Positions 10,193-19,790 of a stretch of DNA of 64,000 nucleotides are shown piece by piece. This stretch comes from Natronocalculus amylovorans (GTDB taxonomy: Archaea; Halobacteriota; Halobacteria; Halobacteriales; Haloferacaceae): assembly GCF_023638035.1 (NCBI RefSeq), contig NZ_JAKRVX010000002.1, positions 558,001-622,000 of the forward strand. Reading direction: 5' to 3'. Under the pieces are notes generated by a model that saw nothing but the letters and a program-made list of their open reading frames with translations, had not been told where the DNA came from and did no database searches. The translations under genes were made by a program, and so were the position numbers. The first letter of the stretch is position 1. Each line of letters begins with the position of its first letter.

Positions 10193-12154
10193 CTACTCGT
10201 ATATAATTTCAACCTCGTCAGCGTACCGATCGAGGATGTTTCGGCGTTTCTTCTTCATTGTTGGCGTGAGCATATCGTTCTCTTCGGAGAACTCCTCGGG
10301 CACGAGGCGGAACTGTTTGATCTGCTCGTAGGACTCAAACTGCTCATTGGCCGCATCGATCTCCGTTTGAATACGATCGAGGACCCGATCGTCGCGAACA
10401 ATAGCGCGCTTGCTCGCAGGCAGATCAATATTGTTTGCATCCGCCCACGACTGGAGTCCGTCAAAGTTCGGAACAAAAAGTGCGCTGATGAACTTTTTGC
10501 CATCTCCAAGCACCATGCACTGTTCGATGAGTTCGTTTGCTGCGAACGCGTCCTCGATCGGTGCCGGTGCGACGTTTTTGCCGGTCGAAAGGACGATCAG
10601 CTGTTTCGCTCGTTCGCGGAACGTGATATATCCGTCAGGACGGAGTTCAACAATGTCGCCGGTTCGGAACCAGCCCGCAGCATCGAATGCATACTCGCTC
10701 TCTTCAGGAAGGTTCCAGTAGCCGTCGCTCACATTTGGCCCTTTTACAAGCAGTTCGCCGACCTTACCACCGGCTTCACCTGTAACATCGCCTGCGATCG
10801 TATCATCAATTTTGACCTCCATCTCATACACTGGTGGGCCAATTGTTCCAACTGTTGGCTTGTCGATCGGATTAACCGAAATAACTGGGGAGGTCTCTGT
10901 GAGGCCGTACCCCTCTAAAATCGGGATACCCATGCCGTGGTACATTGCACACAGTTCGGCTGAGAGACTCCCGCCACCACTGATGAAGAAGTCAACATCT
11001 CCTCCGACGCCGTCTTTGACTTTCTGGAAGACTAGTTTATCCGCGAGCGATCGTTTGAGATTCACTACTGTACCAGGGTTTTCAGTTGTGTGATACTCTT
11101 GACCAACATCGACAGCCCAGTTGAAGATCTTCTTTTTAAGAGGGGATTCGCTTGCTTGCTCACGAATTGCATCATAGAGTTTCTCATACACTCGCGGGAC
11201 GGAACTTGCGACGTTTGGCCGAACCAACTGGAAATCATCGCGGAGCGTGTCTGGACTCTCTGCGTATGCAACTGTTGCACCAGCAGAGAACATTAAAAAG
11301 TGCCCAGCCATGCGTTCGAAGACGTGTGCAAGCGGGAGGAATGAGATTGTTTTTGTTCCCGGCTCGATCGCAGGAAGCGAGGGATCTTTGTCCGGTCGGG
11401 GTGCAAACCGACGATAGGCTTGGTTGACGTTCGATCGGAAGTTCCAGTGGCTGAGTTTGACACCTTTTGGTTTGCCAGTCGTCCCAGACGTGTAGATCAG
11501 GCTTGCAAGATCATCCGGATCGCGCTCATCGAGCCATGATTGATATGCACCCTCATCATACGCATCTTCGCCCATTGCATGGAGCTCCCCAAGCGTGTAG
11601 ATGTCATCGCGATCGCGGAGGGCACCAGCCATACCGCTGCCATCAGGGATCGTATCGATGACAACAATATATTCCAAATCAAGATCATCTTCAACGGCAA
11701 GCACCCGTTTCAGACAGTCGGCATTTTCGACAACAACACCGCGTGCATCAGGATCGCCAAGCAGATGTTCGACCTGTCTCTCCGAGGAGGATTTATATAC
11801 GGTTGTCACAACGCCGCCGGCCGCGAGCACACCAAAGTCGGTGTGGGCCCACTCTGCTCGGGTATCCGAAAAGAGCCCAACTCGATCACCAGTCTCCAAA
11901 CCAAGTTCTCGAAATCCTGCAGCAAGATGCTTGACAATTGAATGCATCTCCGCGTACGTGAGATCGCTGTAGCTGTTGGGTTCTGCAGCAGGAATACAAC
12001 CCGAAGCAACAAGCGATCGATCGTACACGCCACCTTTGTATCGTTGTGCAACCCGATCGGCATGCGTCGTTGCACTCCGATCGAACTGTTGAGAAAGCGT
12101 CGTCCGATCAAACAACTCATGCTCGAAGGAGCCTTCTGCCTCGGTGAAATCCAT
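10193..12154 (-). CDS. Long-chain acyl-CoA synthetase (AMP-forming)
   Basis: 653 residues, the typical length of FadD15-type enzymes. The P-loop-like motif is LIYTSGTTGKPKGVKLSH. Further family motifs are ISGGGSLSAELCAMYHGMGIPILEGYGLTETSPV and GWFRTGDIVELRPDGYITFRERAKQLIVLSTGKNVAP. It activates a carboxylic (fatty) acid to acyl-AMP and then to acyl-CoA in the cytoplasm. It stands alone and is convergent with the sensor kinase. Chain-length preference cannot be read. Confidence 0.92.
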   Translation of the reverse strand: MDFTEAEGSFEHELFDRTTLSQQFDRSATTHADRVAQRYKGGVYDRSLVASGCIPAAEPNSYSDLTYAEMHSIVKHLAAGFRELGLETGDRVGLFSDTRAEWAHTDFGVLAAGGVVTTVYKSSSERQVEHLLGDPDARGVVVENADCLKRVLAVEDDLDLEYIVVIDTIPDGSGMAGALRDRDDIYTLGELHAMGEDAYDEGAYQSWLDERDPDDLASLIYTSGTTGKPKGVKLSHWNFRSNVNQAYRRFAPRPDKDPSLPAIEPGTKTISFLPLAHVFERMAGHFLMFSAGATVAYAESPDTLRDDFQLVRPNVASSVPRVYEKLYDAIREQASESPLKKKIFNWAVDVGQEYHTTENPGTVVNLKRSLADKLVFQKVKDGVGGDVDFFISGGGSLSAELCAMYHGMGIPILEGYGLTETSPVISVNPIDKPTVGTIGPPVYEMEVKIDDTIAGDVTGEAGGKVGELLVKGPNVSDGYWNLPEESEYAFDAAGWFRTGDIVELRPDGYITFRERAKQLIVLSTGKNVAPAPIEDAFAANELIEQCMVLGDGKKFISALFVPNFDGLQSWADANNIDLPASKRAIVRDDRVLDRIQTEIDAANEQFESYEQIKQFRLVPEEFSEENDMLTPTMKKKRRNILDRYADEVEIIYE

Positions 12155-12299
12155 AGGGGCAACTACACGTCAAACATTATAAACCGTTTGGAATTCGTGA
12201 CAGATATTCACACAGTATAGAACGGGAAAAGAGTTGTTTGTGAATCGCATACTGCACTCGATTGAGAGAGTGGGAATCTGTGAATAGTTGTATATATGA

Positions 12300-13211
12300 C
12301 TACTGATCAGCCATATAATCGAGATATCCGAGGACACCGCGGGTGTTAAGTCGTACTTCAGCCTGTGTTTTTCGCTGACCCCATACGTCGACCGTCTCCG
12401 TGTTTGCGATAAAGTACTGGATGACTTCCTCATCGGTGTCAAACTTCGATCGTTTCTCTCGAACTGCTTGAACCCATTCAACGAGCGTCCGTTTATAGTT
12501 CGAGAGGAGCGCTTCGTCGTACTCGCGCGGTCCAAAGTGGGCGAAACAGAGGTGGTCAGGATTGAGTGATTGGATCATTGAAATATCTCTGCGACATGCA
12601 TCAAGATTGAACTGAGATGGCGGTGTGGTTTCTCGAACCTCGTTTCGTGGAGCAACCCAAATCCCCGCCGCGTCAGCGGTGAAAACAGCGTTGTCATGTG
12701 TGTCTTCAAACACAAGTTGGTGTGGTGCATGTCCTGGCGCTTCATGCGCGGTTAGTGTTCGATCGCCGAGATCAATCTCGTCGCCATCTTCGAGTCCGGA
12801 GATCCGATCTTCCGGGACCGGTTTTGGGTCAACGTAGAACTCCCACTGGCTCTCAACCGCTGCTTTTGTTCCTGCAATCAATCGTTCAGGATCAATGAGA
12901 TGCGGAACGCCGATTTCGTGAGTAAGCACGGTTGCATTTGGGTATGCCTCCGTGAGGAACCCTGCACCGCCCGCATGGTCGAGATGGATATGTGTTGGGA
13001 TGATATATTCGAGTTCGGTCGCCTCGATACCAACCTCAGCGATCGATTCGATGAGTAGCTCTACGTTTGTCCCGATGCCTGTATCAATCACTGCGGGGTG
13101 ATCGGTATCGTAGATATACACCGCTCCATAGCCGTCAACATCATACATCCCCGTGTCATGATAGTAGAGATCGGTACAACCCGGAACTGCTTCGAGGTCA
13201 CCACGTGCCAT
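12300..13211 (-). CDS. Metallo-beta-lactamase-fold hydrolase
   Basis: 303 residues from ATG 13211 (MARGDLEAVPGCTDLYYHDTGMYD). The frame stays open much further upstream but overlaps the isochorismatase gene, so that extension is not used. HIHLDHAGGAGFL gives the zinc-binding HxHxDH motif, with later ligands in LTAHEAPGHAPHQLVFED and DAAG. The C-terminal region has LCFAHFGPREYDEALL. The protein resembles glyoxalase-II-like or quinolone-lactonase-like hydrolases. Substrate unknown. It lies 43 bp behind the isochorismatase-family gene, probably in the same transcript. Confidence 0.85.
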   Translation of the reverse strand: MARGDLEAVPGCTDLYYHDTGMYDVDGYGAVYIYDTDHPAVIDTGIGTNVELLIESIAEVGIEATELEYIIPTHIHLDHAGGAGFLTEAYPNATVLTHEIGVPHLIDPERLIAGTKAAVESQWEFYVDPKPVPEDRISGLEDGDEIDLGDRTLTAHEAPGHAPHQLVFEDTHDNAVFTADAAGIWVAPRNEVRETTPPSQFNLDACRRDISMIQSLNPDHLCFAHFGPREYDEALLSNYKRTLVEWVQAVREKRSKFDTDEEVIQYFIANTETVDVWGQRKTQAEVRLNTRGVLGYLDYMADQ

Positions 13212-13254
13212 AGCTACACAACACCGAGGATGGTAGAAAAAGATTCGATCAGCG

Positions 13255-13827
13255 TTACTGAAACTCGATCTCGTCGATGGTGATCGTCTCCCCAAAGAGC
13301 CAGTCTGCGTGCTCGACAGCGTACGCTTTGTGTTCGGCGTCAAGATAGCCGAGTGCGTCCTCGACAATAACCGGTTTGAAATCACGAAGCCCAGCACTTC
13401 CTGCGGTGTGCAGCACGCAAACGTTTGCAAGCGTCCCACAGATGAGTAGCGTATCGATACCGTGTACACGGAGCCAGCCTTCAAGATTTGTTTGGTAGAA
13501 GGCGTCGTACGTGTGTTTTTCAACAATGTGATCAGCAGGTTGAACGTCGAGCTCCGATACCAGCTCTGCATCCCATGTCCCCTCGACAACGTGTTCGCCC
13601 CACCGATCGAACTCATCATAGTACGTTGCATCACCGAACTGTTCTGGTGGATGGATATCTTGGGTGTAGACGATCGAGCCACCGGCAGTGCGGACTGTTT
13701 CGACAACCGATCGGACCGGGCCGATCGCCACCTCACTTGGCGGTGCGTAAAGCGAGCCATCCGGGTGGCAGAATCCGTTTTGCATATCGACGATAGCAGC
13801 GGCGGTTGTTTCTGGATCAAACGGCAT
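13255..13827 (-). CDS. Isochorismatase-family cysteine hydrolase
   Basis: 190 residues. The catalytic triad of the family is visible: Asp in AIVDMQNGF, Lys in IVEKHTYDAF and Cys in LLICGTLANVCVLHTAGSA, with the expected cis-peptide region before the Cys. The DxHxxH metal site of true nicotinamidases is not intact (TQDIHPPEQFGD), so an amidohydrolase such as a ureidoacrylate or biuret type is as likely as nicotinamidase. It is divergent from the Hvo_1808-like surface protein gene. Confidence 0.85.
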   Translation of the reverse strand: MPFDPETTAAAIVDMQNGFCHPDGSLYAPPSEVAIGPVRSVVETVRTAGGSIVYTQDIHPPEQFGDATYYDEFDRWGEHVVEGTWDAELVSELDVQPADHIVEKHTYDAFYQTNLEGWLRVHGIDTLLICGTLANVCVLHTAGSAGLRDFKPVIVEDALGYLDAEHKAYAVEHADWLFGETITIDEIEFQ

Positions 13828-13910
13828 GGAGAGACATAGTCACTGGAGATCAAAAGAGATGCAGCCTTATCTCCAACAAGCTACTTGAGCATCCATCCCG
13901 TTACTCAGGT

Positions 13911-15500
13911 ATGAGACGGTTACTGGTAGTCTGTTTTGCCCTCCTCCTTGTTGGTGCCGGGACTGTCGGCGTGTTTTCGACGATCGGTCTCTCGCCGGTT
14001 GCAGCAACACCGTCCGATGCAGGTGTCGCCGGGCCAACTGCGTCGGTCCAACAGTCTGATTTTGACCCTGACGAGCCGATCGGCTGTGTTGGTGGAGTTT
14101 GTTACGATGACGAACTGGGGATAGACCAGTCAGATGGATTAAGCGATGAGGAGTTCGAACAGTTCACAAAACAAGCAATGGCCCGCGTCGAGTATATTCG
14201 AGGGCAGAAGTTCCAAGAAGACGTCCCTGTTGATGTGATGACGCGTGCGGAGTACCGCGAGCAATCCCAAGGCGGTGGTGACGGTGGATCGGAATTCAAT
14301 CGCTGGAACGACCAAGTGTGGAAAGGGCTGATGATCGTCGGCGAGGATAGCGGGTCCGACGATGAGATCGGTGAAACGCTTGGAAGTGCTGTGGGTGGAT
14401 TTTACTCCCCGTCACAGAATCAAATTGTGATCATCACACCGGACACGGAGAATCCGATTATAAGCGATACAACGCTCGTTCACGAGTACGTACACGCGAT
14501 GCAGGACCAGTATCACGACTTAGGTGATGCTCGCTACCGAGGTGAGACACAGGATCGTGATCTCGCAATCAATGGTATTGTTGAGGGTGAAGCCGTCTAT
14601 ACCGAGCGGCTCTATGAGGAGTACTGTGAGTCCGAGTGGGAGTGTGCATCTCCACCTGAACAGGAAGGGGGTGGAGGCGGTGGTGATCTGAATCTTGGTA
14701 TCTATCTAACCGTATTCCAGCCGTATTCCGATGGGCCAGGCTACGTTCATGATATTGTTGAGGCAGACGGCTGGGATGCCGTTGGAGAGCGAATGGAGGA
14801 CCCACCACGATCGACCACACAAGTGATTCACCGAACCGATCGCGAGCCAACGCCGATCGATTTCACTGATGAAGCAACCGACGGGTGGGAGCTGTATCCT
14901 GACCAAGGCGTCGACGGGGCAGACACCGTTGGTGAAGCATCGATCTATGCGATGTTACACTATCAATCTCAAGAGTATGGGGCCGAGGCGATCGACTGGC
15001 GACAAATTGGTGCCGTATCCCATCCATATGAACAGCTCAACTACGTCTCAGAGCCGTCAGACGGCTGGGCAAACGACAAGCTGTATCCATACCGTCGCGG
15101 CGATGACGAGGATGGATATGTATGGGTGACTGAGTGGGAAAGCGAAGATGATGCGATCGAGTTTTATGAGGCATATCAGGCGATTCTCACCGCACACAAC
15201 GTGTCTGAGCAAGAAAATGGAATGCAGATGATTGCTGATGGCCCATTCCGTGGCACATACGGTGTTCACGTGGATGAAACAACCGTAACGATCGCACACG
15301 GGACCGATGAGGCAGCCGTTGAACAGCTCCGTCCAAGCGTCGCTGAAGCGCTTGGAGATAGTGGCTCAAGCACGGACCAAAATGCGACTACCGAAACAAA
15401 CGATACTGGACAAACTGAAAGTCCAATCCCTGGGTTTGGCGTCGTTGTTGCTGCGCTCTCGTTGCTTGCCGTTGCGGCGATTGCTCGATGGCGACAGTAA
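13911..15500 (+). CDS. Hvo_1808-like surface protein with HExxH motif and PGF-CTERM anchor
   Basis: 529 residues from ATG 13911. The N-terminus MRRLLVVCFALLLVGAGTVG is a signal peptide. The body contains the stretch IDQSDGLSDEEFEQF followed by MARVEYIRG, familiar from haloarchaeal Hvo_1808-type proteins. It also has TLVHEYVHAMQDQYHDLGD, an HExxH zinc-protease-like motif with a nearby Asp/Glu-rich stretch. The C-terminus ends in a Thr-rich linker, PIPGFG, a hydrophobic helix and arginines. This is a PGF-CTERM signal for archaeosortase processing and lipid attachment. It is therefore a surface-anchored, possibly proteolytic protein. Activity is inferred from the motif only. Confidence 0.82.
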   Translation: MRRLLVVCFALLLVGAGTVGVFSTIGLSPVAATPSDAGVAGPTASVQQSDFDPDEPIGCVGGVCYDDELGIDQSDGLSDEEFEQFTKQAMARVEYIRGQKFQEDVPVDVMTRAEYREQSQGGGDGGSEFNRWNDQVWKGLMIVGEDSGSDDEIGETLGSAVGGFYSPSQNQIVIITPDTENPIISDTTLVHEYVHAMQDQYHDLGDARYRGETQDRDLAINGIVEGEAVYTERLYEEYCESEWECASPPEQEGGGGGGDLNLGIYLTVFQPYSDGPGYVHDIVEADGWDAVGERMEDPPRSTTQVIHRTDREPTPIDFTDEATDGWELYPDQGVDGADTVGEASIYAMLHYQSQEYGAEAIDWRQIGAVSHPYEQLNYVSEPSDGWANDKLYPYRRGDDEDGYVWVTEWESEDDAIEFYEAYQAILTAHNVSEQENGMQMIADGPFRGTYGVHVDETTVTIAHGTDEAAVEQLRPSVAEALGDSGSSTDQNATTETNDTGQTESPIPGFGVVVAALSLLAVAAIARWRQ

Positions 15501-15519
15501 CAGTTGTCGCGATCGCAAC

Positions 15520-17604
15520 CTAGCTGACACGGAAGAACTGTCGATCATCGAGATCCCCAGTTGTTTCGGGATAGACAATAATGAAATTACCAGTGGTAAG
15601 CGTGGAGATGCTTTTTGGAAGCGTCTGTAGTTTTGGATGCCACCCGATCCGATCGCGACGGGCACTCAGACAGACGACGAGCGTATCGTCCGTTGCCTGC
15701 TGCTGAAGCAGCGACAGCACACCTTTCCAATCCGTGGTCTGGATCGTGTCAATATGGCTGTCGATCGCTGCAGTGGGGCTTGGTTCCGACTGCGGGGGTT
15801 TCTCACCGATGTAGATCACATCGATCGGTGCACGACACTGCGCTGCCACCCGTGCGATTGTTGGTAGCGCTGAGGGAAATCCGCGATTGTAGGTGATATC
15901 GGGCGGAAGCAGAAGCATAATTCGCGTTGTCGTGCTAAGGGGCGCTGTACTGCGAGTGACCAGTGTAAGCTGTGAGCTTCGAGCCAACAGTTGGTCGATC
16001 GTTCCCCCAACAGTCTGTTGCCGACGCGATCGGCTCCCATCCCAGCCAATAACGATCGTGGAGATCTGATTCTCTCGGCTCGCATTAATGATGCCCGACG
16101 CAATGTTATGGTTAATACGGATATTTGAGACGATCGCCGTTGAAACGCTTGCTCCATACGCCTCCAGCTCCGCATGTGTCGTTTTAGCAGCGGTGATTTC
16201 GGGGTCGAACACGCCATCTCTCCGTGGGCGAACAACGGACACAACGTGAATTGGAATCTCGCTCTGTGGTTCTCTGATCGCCATCGCGACAGTAAGAAGT
16301 GCCTGTTGCTGGCTGTGTGGTGTCTCCGTATGAATCGGCACAAGAATGCGTTGTGCAGAATCGGATTGTGGTTGGTGTGCGGTCGTGGCTTTGAGGATTT
16401 GTGTCCCAGACCGATCGACGACAAGCGGGCTTGCAAGACTAATGACGAGAATCATCAAGACGACACCGTTAATCATCGCTTGATCGAAGCCAGGTATTCC
16501 GGCATCGAATCCAATAAGCACGATCGCAAGCGCGGCCGCAGCCTGCCCGACCGAGAGCCCAAACATAACGGAGACTTCATCGCGGGTGTAGCTGTAGAGC
16601 CGTCCGGTCATCCACGCGGCAACGAATTTTGTAATGAGTACAAATCCAATCAGTGCAGCTGCGATGCTGAGCGTTTGCGGACCGTCCATCACCGTCGAGA
16701 GGTCAACGAGCATCCCAACCGACAGCAAAAAGAATGGAATGAAGATTGCATTTCCTGCAAACTCGATTCGATTCATGAGCAATCCACGCTCCGGAATAAG
16801 CCGATTGAGCGCGAGTCCAGCAAGGAAGGCACCAATAATTGCTTCAACACCAGCCAGTTCGGCAAGAAACGCACACGCGAAGAGGACAACCATGACAAAC
16901 AGGAATTCTAGATAGCTCTCTGCCGCATACCGGCGGAAAAACCACTGTCCAATACGAGGGACAATGAGCCAGACACCCACAAAAAAGAGCAGTAATCCGA
17001 TCGTTAGTTGCAGCCAGAAGGCAGTTGTGAGTCCGCCGTCAGCGGACGCTAACACAACCGCAAGCACGAGCAATGCAAGCGTATCTGTAAGGATCGTCCC
17101 GCCGACAGCAACTGTGACTGCTTCGTTGTTTACAATACCGAGGCGTGCGGCGATCGGATATGCGAGCAGCGTATGTGATGAAAAAATGGCCGCAAAAAGC
17201 GACGCGGCAGCGAATGAGAGGTCAAAAAGTGCAATGCCAGCGATCGTCCCGATCGCCTGTGGAATCAGAAACGAAAGCAGCCCAAACACAATGCTTCGAT
17301 CTTTATATTGGACGAACTGTCGAAGGTTGATCTCAAGCCCTGCAATGAACATGAGATAGAGCAAGCCAACCGTTCCAAGCAGTTGGATCGTTGCGTCCCG
17401 TTCGAGCAGATGCAGCGCGTTGGGGCCGATCGCGGCACCGACGAGAATAATCCCGACAATTCCAGGAAGCCGATAGCGCTGGAGAACCAGTGGTGCAGTG
17501 AGAAAGATGACCATCGCAAGACCGACTATGACGATCGGATCGGAGAAGGGTGGAGAAAGCTCCGATGAAAGCGGGAAAAAGAGCGCGCTAAGAGACATGT
17601 ACAT
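15520..17604 (-). CDS. Kef-type cation/proton antiporter with C-terminal universal-stress domains
   Basis: 694 residues from ATG 17604. Another ATG 6 bp downstream is equally possible, and a TATA-like segment lies about 26 bp ahead. Residues 1-400 form 11-12 membrane helices of the CPA2 family (ILVGAAIGPNALHLL, FIAGLEINLRQF, GAFLAGLALNRLIP). The remaining 290 residues are cytoplasmic and hold two UspA-like regions (RILVPIHTETPHS; IVIGWDGSRSRRQQTVGGTIDQLLARS). It should exchange Na+ or K+ for protons, with the stress domains regulating it. The frame runs on upstream into the origin repeats, but that extension is not coding. Confidence 0.85.
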   Translation of the reverse strand: MYMSLSALFFPLSSELSPPFSDPIVIVGLAMVIFLTAPLVLQRYRLPGIVGIILVGAAIGPNALHLLERDATIQLLGTVGLLYLMFIAGLEINLRQFVQYKDRSIVFGLLSFLIPQAIGTIAGIALFDLSFAAASLFAAIFSSHTLLAYPIAARLGIVNNEAVTVAVGGTILTDTLALLVLAVVLASADGGLTTAFWLQLTIGLLLFFVGVWLIVPRIGQWFFRRYAAESYLEFLFVMVVLFACAFLAELAGVEAIIGAFLAGLALNRLIPERGLLMNRIEFAGNAIFIPFFLLSVGMLVDLSTVMDGPQTLSIAAALIGFVLITKFVAAWMTGRLYSYTRDEVSVMFGLSVGQAAAALAIVLIGFDAGIPGFDQAMINGVVLMILVISLASPLVVDRSGTQILKATTAHQPQSDSAQRILVPIHTETPHSQQQALLTVAMAIREPQSEIPIHVVSVVRPRRDGVFDPEITAAKTTHAELEAYGASVSTAIVSNIRINHNIASGIINASRENQISTIVIGWDGSRSRRQQTVGGTIDQLLARSSQLTLVTRSTAPLSTTTRIMLLLPPDITYNRGFPSALPTIARVAAQCRAPIDVIYIGEKPPQSEPSPTAAIDSHIDTIQTTDWKGVLSLLQQQATDDTLVVCLSARRDRIGWHPKLQTLPKSISTLTTGNFIIVYPETTGDLDDRQFFRVS

Positions 17605-17732
17605 ATCATGTGTTTGTTGATAGGTAAAGTAGTCCGCCCGTTTGGCCGGGGTCGCTGTGTACGTGTGTGGTAATACAGTGGTTATTTTTGTACTGACTGA
17701 TCGGTGCGCGTTTGGCAGCGATCGTGGCCAAT

Positions 17733-17812
17733 GAGAGAGTACTTTTTCATACCAAATCTCACACAATTCCTATCACTTAGAGAGAGTACTTTTTCATACC
17801 AAATCTCACACA
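17733..17812. repeat. Perfect 33-bp direct repeat, two copies
   Basis: Copies at 17733-17765 and 17780-17812 are identical over 33 bases, 47 bp start to start. Each contains GAGAGTACTTTTTCATACC, the reverse complement of the core found downstream of orc1/cdc6. They are likely binding sites for the adjacent initiator. Confidence 0.85.
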
Positions 17813-17886
17813 GGCACCTAGCAAATATTATAAGAAGCGCCAATGAGCTGGTTCTACCCAGCATAATTGACAGATTGGAAACTCCA

Positions 17887-17953
17887 CTGTGAAAAATAGT
17901 TCATGGGATGGTATGAAATAGTACTCATTGGTATGAAAGGTATGAAACAGTAG
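17887..17953 (+). repeat. Degenerate copies of the origin core repeat
   Basis: Forward-orientation partial copies are GGTATGAAATAGTACTCAT at 17910-17928, GGTATGAAAGG at 17930-17940 and GGTATGAAACAGTAG at 17939-17953. A weaker copy starts near 17887. They end about 35 bp before the orc1/cdc6 start, so they may serve both as origin sites and as an autoregulatory operator. Confidence 0.65.
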
Positions 17954-17989
17954 ATTTTTATTACTAGTATATGTTGAATATATCGTTGG

Positions 17990-19480
17990 ATGACATTTGA
18001 GAGGTCGGCCACGACACCATTTGCAGATGATACAGTGCTGTCAGAGGCGTACATTCCCAACGAGCTACGGGGACGCGATAATGAGTTGAATGAAGTAAGT
18101 GAGATTTTGCAACAGATTATCGATCGAGAAGAGCCATTTAATTCATTTATATATGGAATCAGCGGAACAGGAAAGACGGTCTCTATTAAATACAAAATAC
18201 AGCAGTTACAAAAGGCCCTATCAGCGTACGACGATGTTCATGCGACATTTATATATCAAAACTGCGAATCAATTAATAGCTCGTACCAAGCTGCGATCGC
18301 GATTGTCAACTCATTTTTACGCGGGTCACGGGATCGCCCAGAAGACAGGATCACGTACGATTATTTAAAAAACGGACTGAGTACGGATAAAAAAGCGCTG
18401 CCAACTGCGGGGTTACCTGCAGACCGTGTGTACAGCCTCTTTTTTGAACTACTTGATCTACTCACATACAAGAATACAGTATACTGCTCAGCGGTCCAAA
18501 ATGCAGTTGAAAAGAAGAGCTATCCAGACTTAGAAGATCTAACCGTTACAGATATTATTGGGAACAAACAATCAGACAGCCTCCAGTCTATTTTGAGCAA
18601 TCTGCACGAGCAAGAAGGTATCACGCCCCCAAGTGAAGTCAGAGATTACGTCGTCGTCGTATTGGATGAGGTCGATCGGATTGGTACTCGCGATGAGCTG
18701 TTATACGAAATTCCAAGAAGTCGTGCGAATGGTCGAGTTGACAGTGTAACCCCGTCTGTAATTGGGATAAGCAATGATATCGCATACAAAGAGTCAATAA
18801 AATCAAAGACAGACTCGTCTTTGCGTTTAAAAGAGATTACATTTAAAAAATACAACGTAGAGGAGTTACAAGAAATAATAACACAGCGTGCGGAGCTTGC
18901 GTTTAAATCGGGAGCATACGACGAGGCGATTATTGGATTCACCGCTGCGATTGCACGTAAAAATGGTGGTGATGCACGGTATGCAATCGCTCTGTTACAA
19001 AAAGCAGGCGTCAAAGCAAAACAGCTCGAAGACACGGTGGTCACAGAGACGCATATTAATTTAGCGGACGAAGAGAAGCGACGCGATCGGGTATACGAAG
19101 TTGTTGAGGATCTAAACGAACACGAAAAACTGCTTCTTGCTGCGATTGTCTATCATAATATACACAATGAGACTCCAATCTCTCGAACAGACTTATATCC
19201 AACATACAATCAGTTTGCAAATCAACTGCTAGAGAGTGCAAACGTTTCCCGCCGCGTTGCAGATTATTTAAAAGAGATGAGCCAACTTGGACTACTTACC
19301 CGAGAGAATGCATACGCAGGCCCAGGACAATCTGGATTTACATACGACATTGATCGGGTCGATTACGAGTTGATGATCAAAATCCTTGCAAGCGCAAACG
19401 ACCGGCCCGGTGGGCTACTCCCTAATAAATTAAAAAAGGCGTATGAGAGGTTTATTAATCAACAGTCGCGGCCACAGTAA
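17990..19480 (+). CDS. Orc1/Cdc6 replication initiator
   Basis: 496 residues. The AAA+ domain has Walker A GISGTGKTVS near residue 56 and Walker B VVVLDEVDRIG near residue 223. Sensor and lid segments follow, and the C-terminal 150 residues form the winged-helix DNA-binding domain. The N-terminus (FADDTVLSEAYIPNELRGRDNELNEVSEIL) is typical. It loads MCM at origins and should recognise the flanking repeats. Codons are visibly more A/T-ending than in neighbours and CGATCG is scarcer, which suggests an origin of foreign or plasmid ancestry. At 496 residues it is longer than the roughly 400 of core-origin paralogues. Confidence 0.93.
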   Translation: MTFERSATTPFADDTVLSEAYIPNELRGRDNELNEVSEILQQIIDREEPFNSFIYGISGTGKTVSIKYKIQQLQKALSAYDDVHATFIYQNCESINSSYQAAIAIVNSFLRGSRDRPEDRITYDYLKNGLSTDKKALPTAGLPADRVYSLFFELLDLLTYKNTVYCSAVQNAVEKKSYPDLEDLTVTDIIGNKQSDSLQSILSNLHEQEGITPPSEVRDYVVVVLDEVDRIGTRDELLYEIPRSRANGRVDSVTPSVIGISNDIAYKESIKSKTDSSLRLKEITFKKYNVEELQEIITQRAELAFKSGAYDEAIIGFTAAIARKNGGDARYAIALLQKAGVKAKQLEDTVVTETHINLADEEKRRDRVYEVVEDLNEHEKLLLAAIVYHNIHNETPISRTDLYPTYNQFANQLLESANVSRRVADYLKEMSQLGLLTRENAYAGPGQSGFTYDIDRVDYELMIKILASANDRPGGLLPNKLKKAYERFINQQSRPQ

Positions 19481-19489
19481 TTACAATCT

Positions 19490-19736
19490 GGTATGAAAAA
19501 CCACTCTCCACCCATCCGCTATCATGTATAACTGATATGAAATAGTGCTCTCTACCTCGCCCACCAGTATCTATAATCTGGTGTGAAAAACCACTCTCTA
19601 TCCTGCCAGCCAGTATCCATAATCAGGTATGAAAAAGTACTCTCCACTCCGTGCGCCATTATGTATAATCAGGTATGAAGAAGTACTCTCTACCCCGCCC
19701 ACCAGTATCCACAATCTGGTATGAAAAACCACTCTT
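19490..19736 (+). repeat. Six tandem origin repeats at about 46-bp period
   Basis: Core copies begin at 19490, 19534, 19580, 19626, 19672 and 19718, a spacing of 44, 46, 46, 46 and 46 bp. Versions are GGTATGAAAAACCACTCTC (and close variants) and GGTATGAAAAAGTACTCTC. The 27 bp between cores are also related (CC-rich, then CAGTATCCATAATC-like), so the whole 46-bp unit is repeated. This looks like an iteron array, probably bound by the Orc1/Cdc6 encoded just upstream. Confidence 0.88.
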
Positions 19737-19790
19737 CACCCAAACACCCAGTCAAGTGCCTTTTTCAAATAGCCAACCGAACAGCACCTA

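Larger units (their letters stand above)
17605..19790. other. Candidate replication origin region around orc1/cdc6
   Basis: The orc1/cdc6 gene at 17990-19480 is bracketed by two non-coding stretches (385 and 310 bp) filled with related repeats. The shared core is GGTATGAAAAAGTACTCTC. Two upstream copies are in reverse orientation and others are forward. The stretch just before the gene (17950-17989) is very AT-rich and could be the unwinding element. Repeats flanking an initiator gene are the usual layout of haloarchaeal origins. The core does not resemble the common ORB sequence (TTTCCACGGAAAC-like). Confidence 0.7.

Noticed and set aside
12300..13853. 517-codon minus-strand frame covering both the metallo-beta-lactamase and the isochorismatase region
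   Set aside because: The part above 13211 is antisense or off-frame to the clear isochorismatase gene and has no family match; the true start is ATG 13211.
17682..17864. 60-codon minus-strand frame with two similar segments (CEIWYEKV and RFGMKKY)
   Set aside because: It is just the translated direct repeats of the origin region.
17605..19790. CRISPR array
   Set aside because: Repeats of 19 bp at 46-bp period invited this, but the intervening 27 bp are themselves similar to one another, no cas genes are near and an initiator gene is adjacent.
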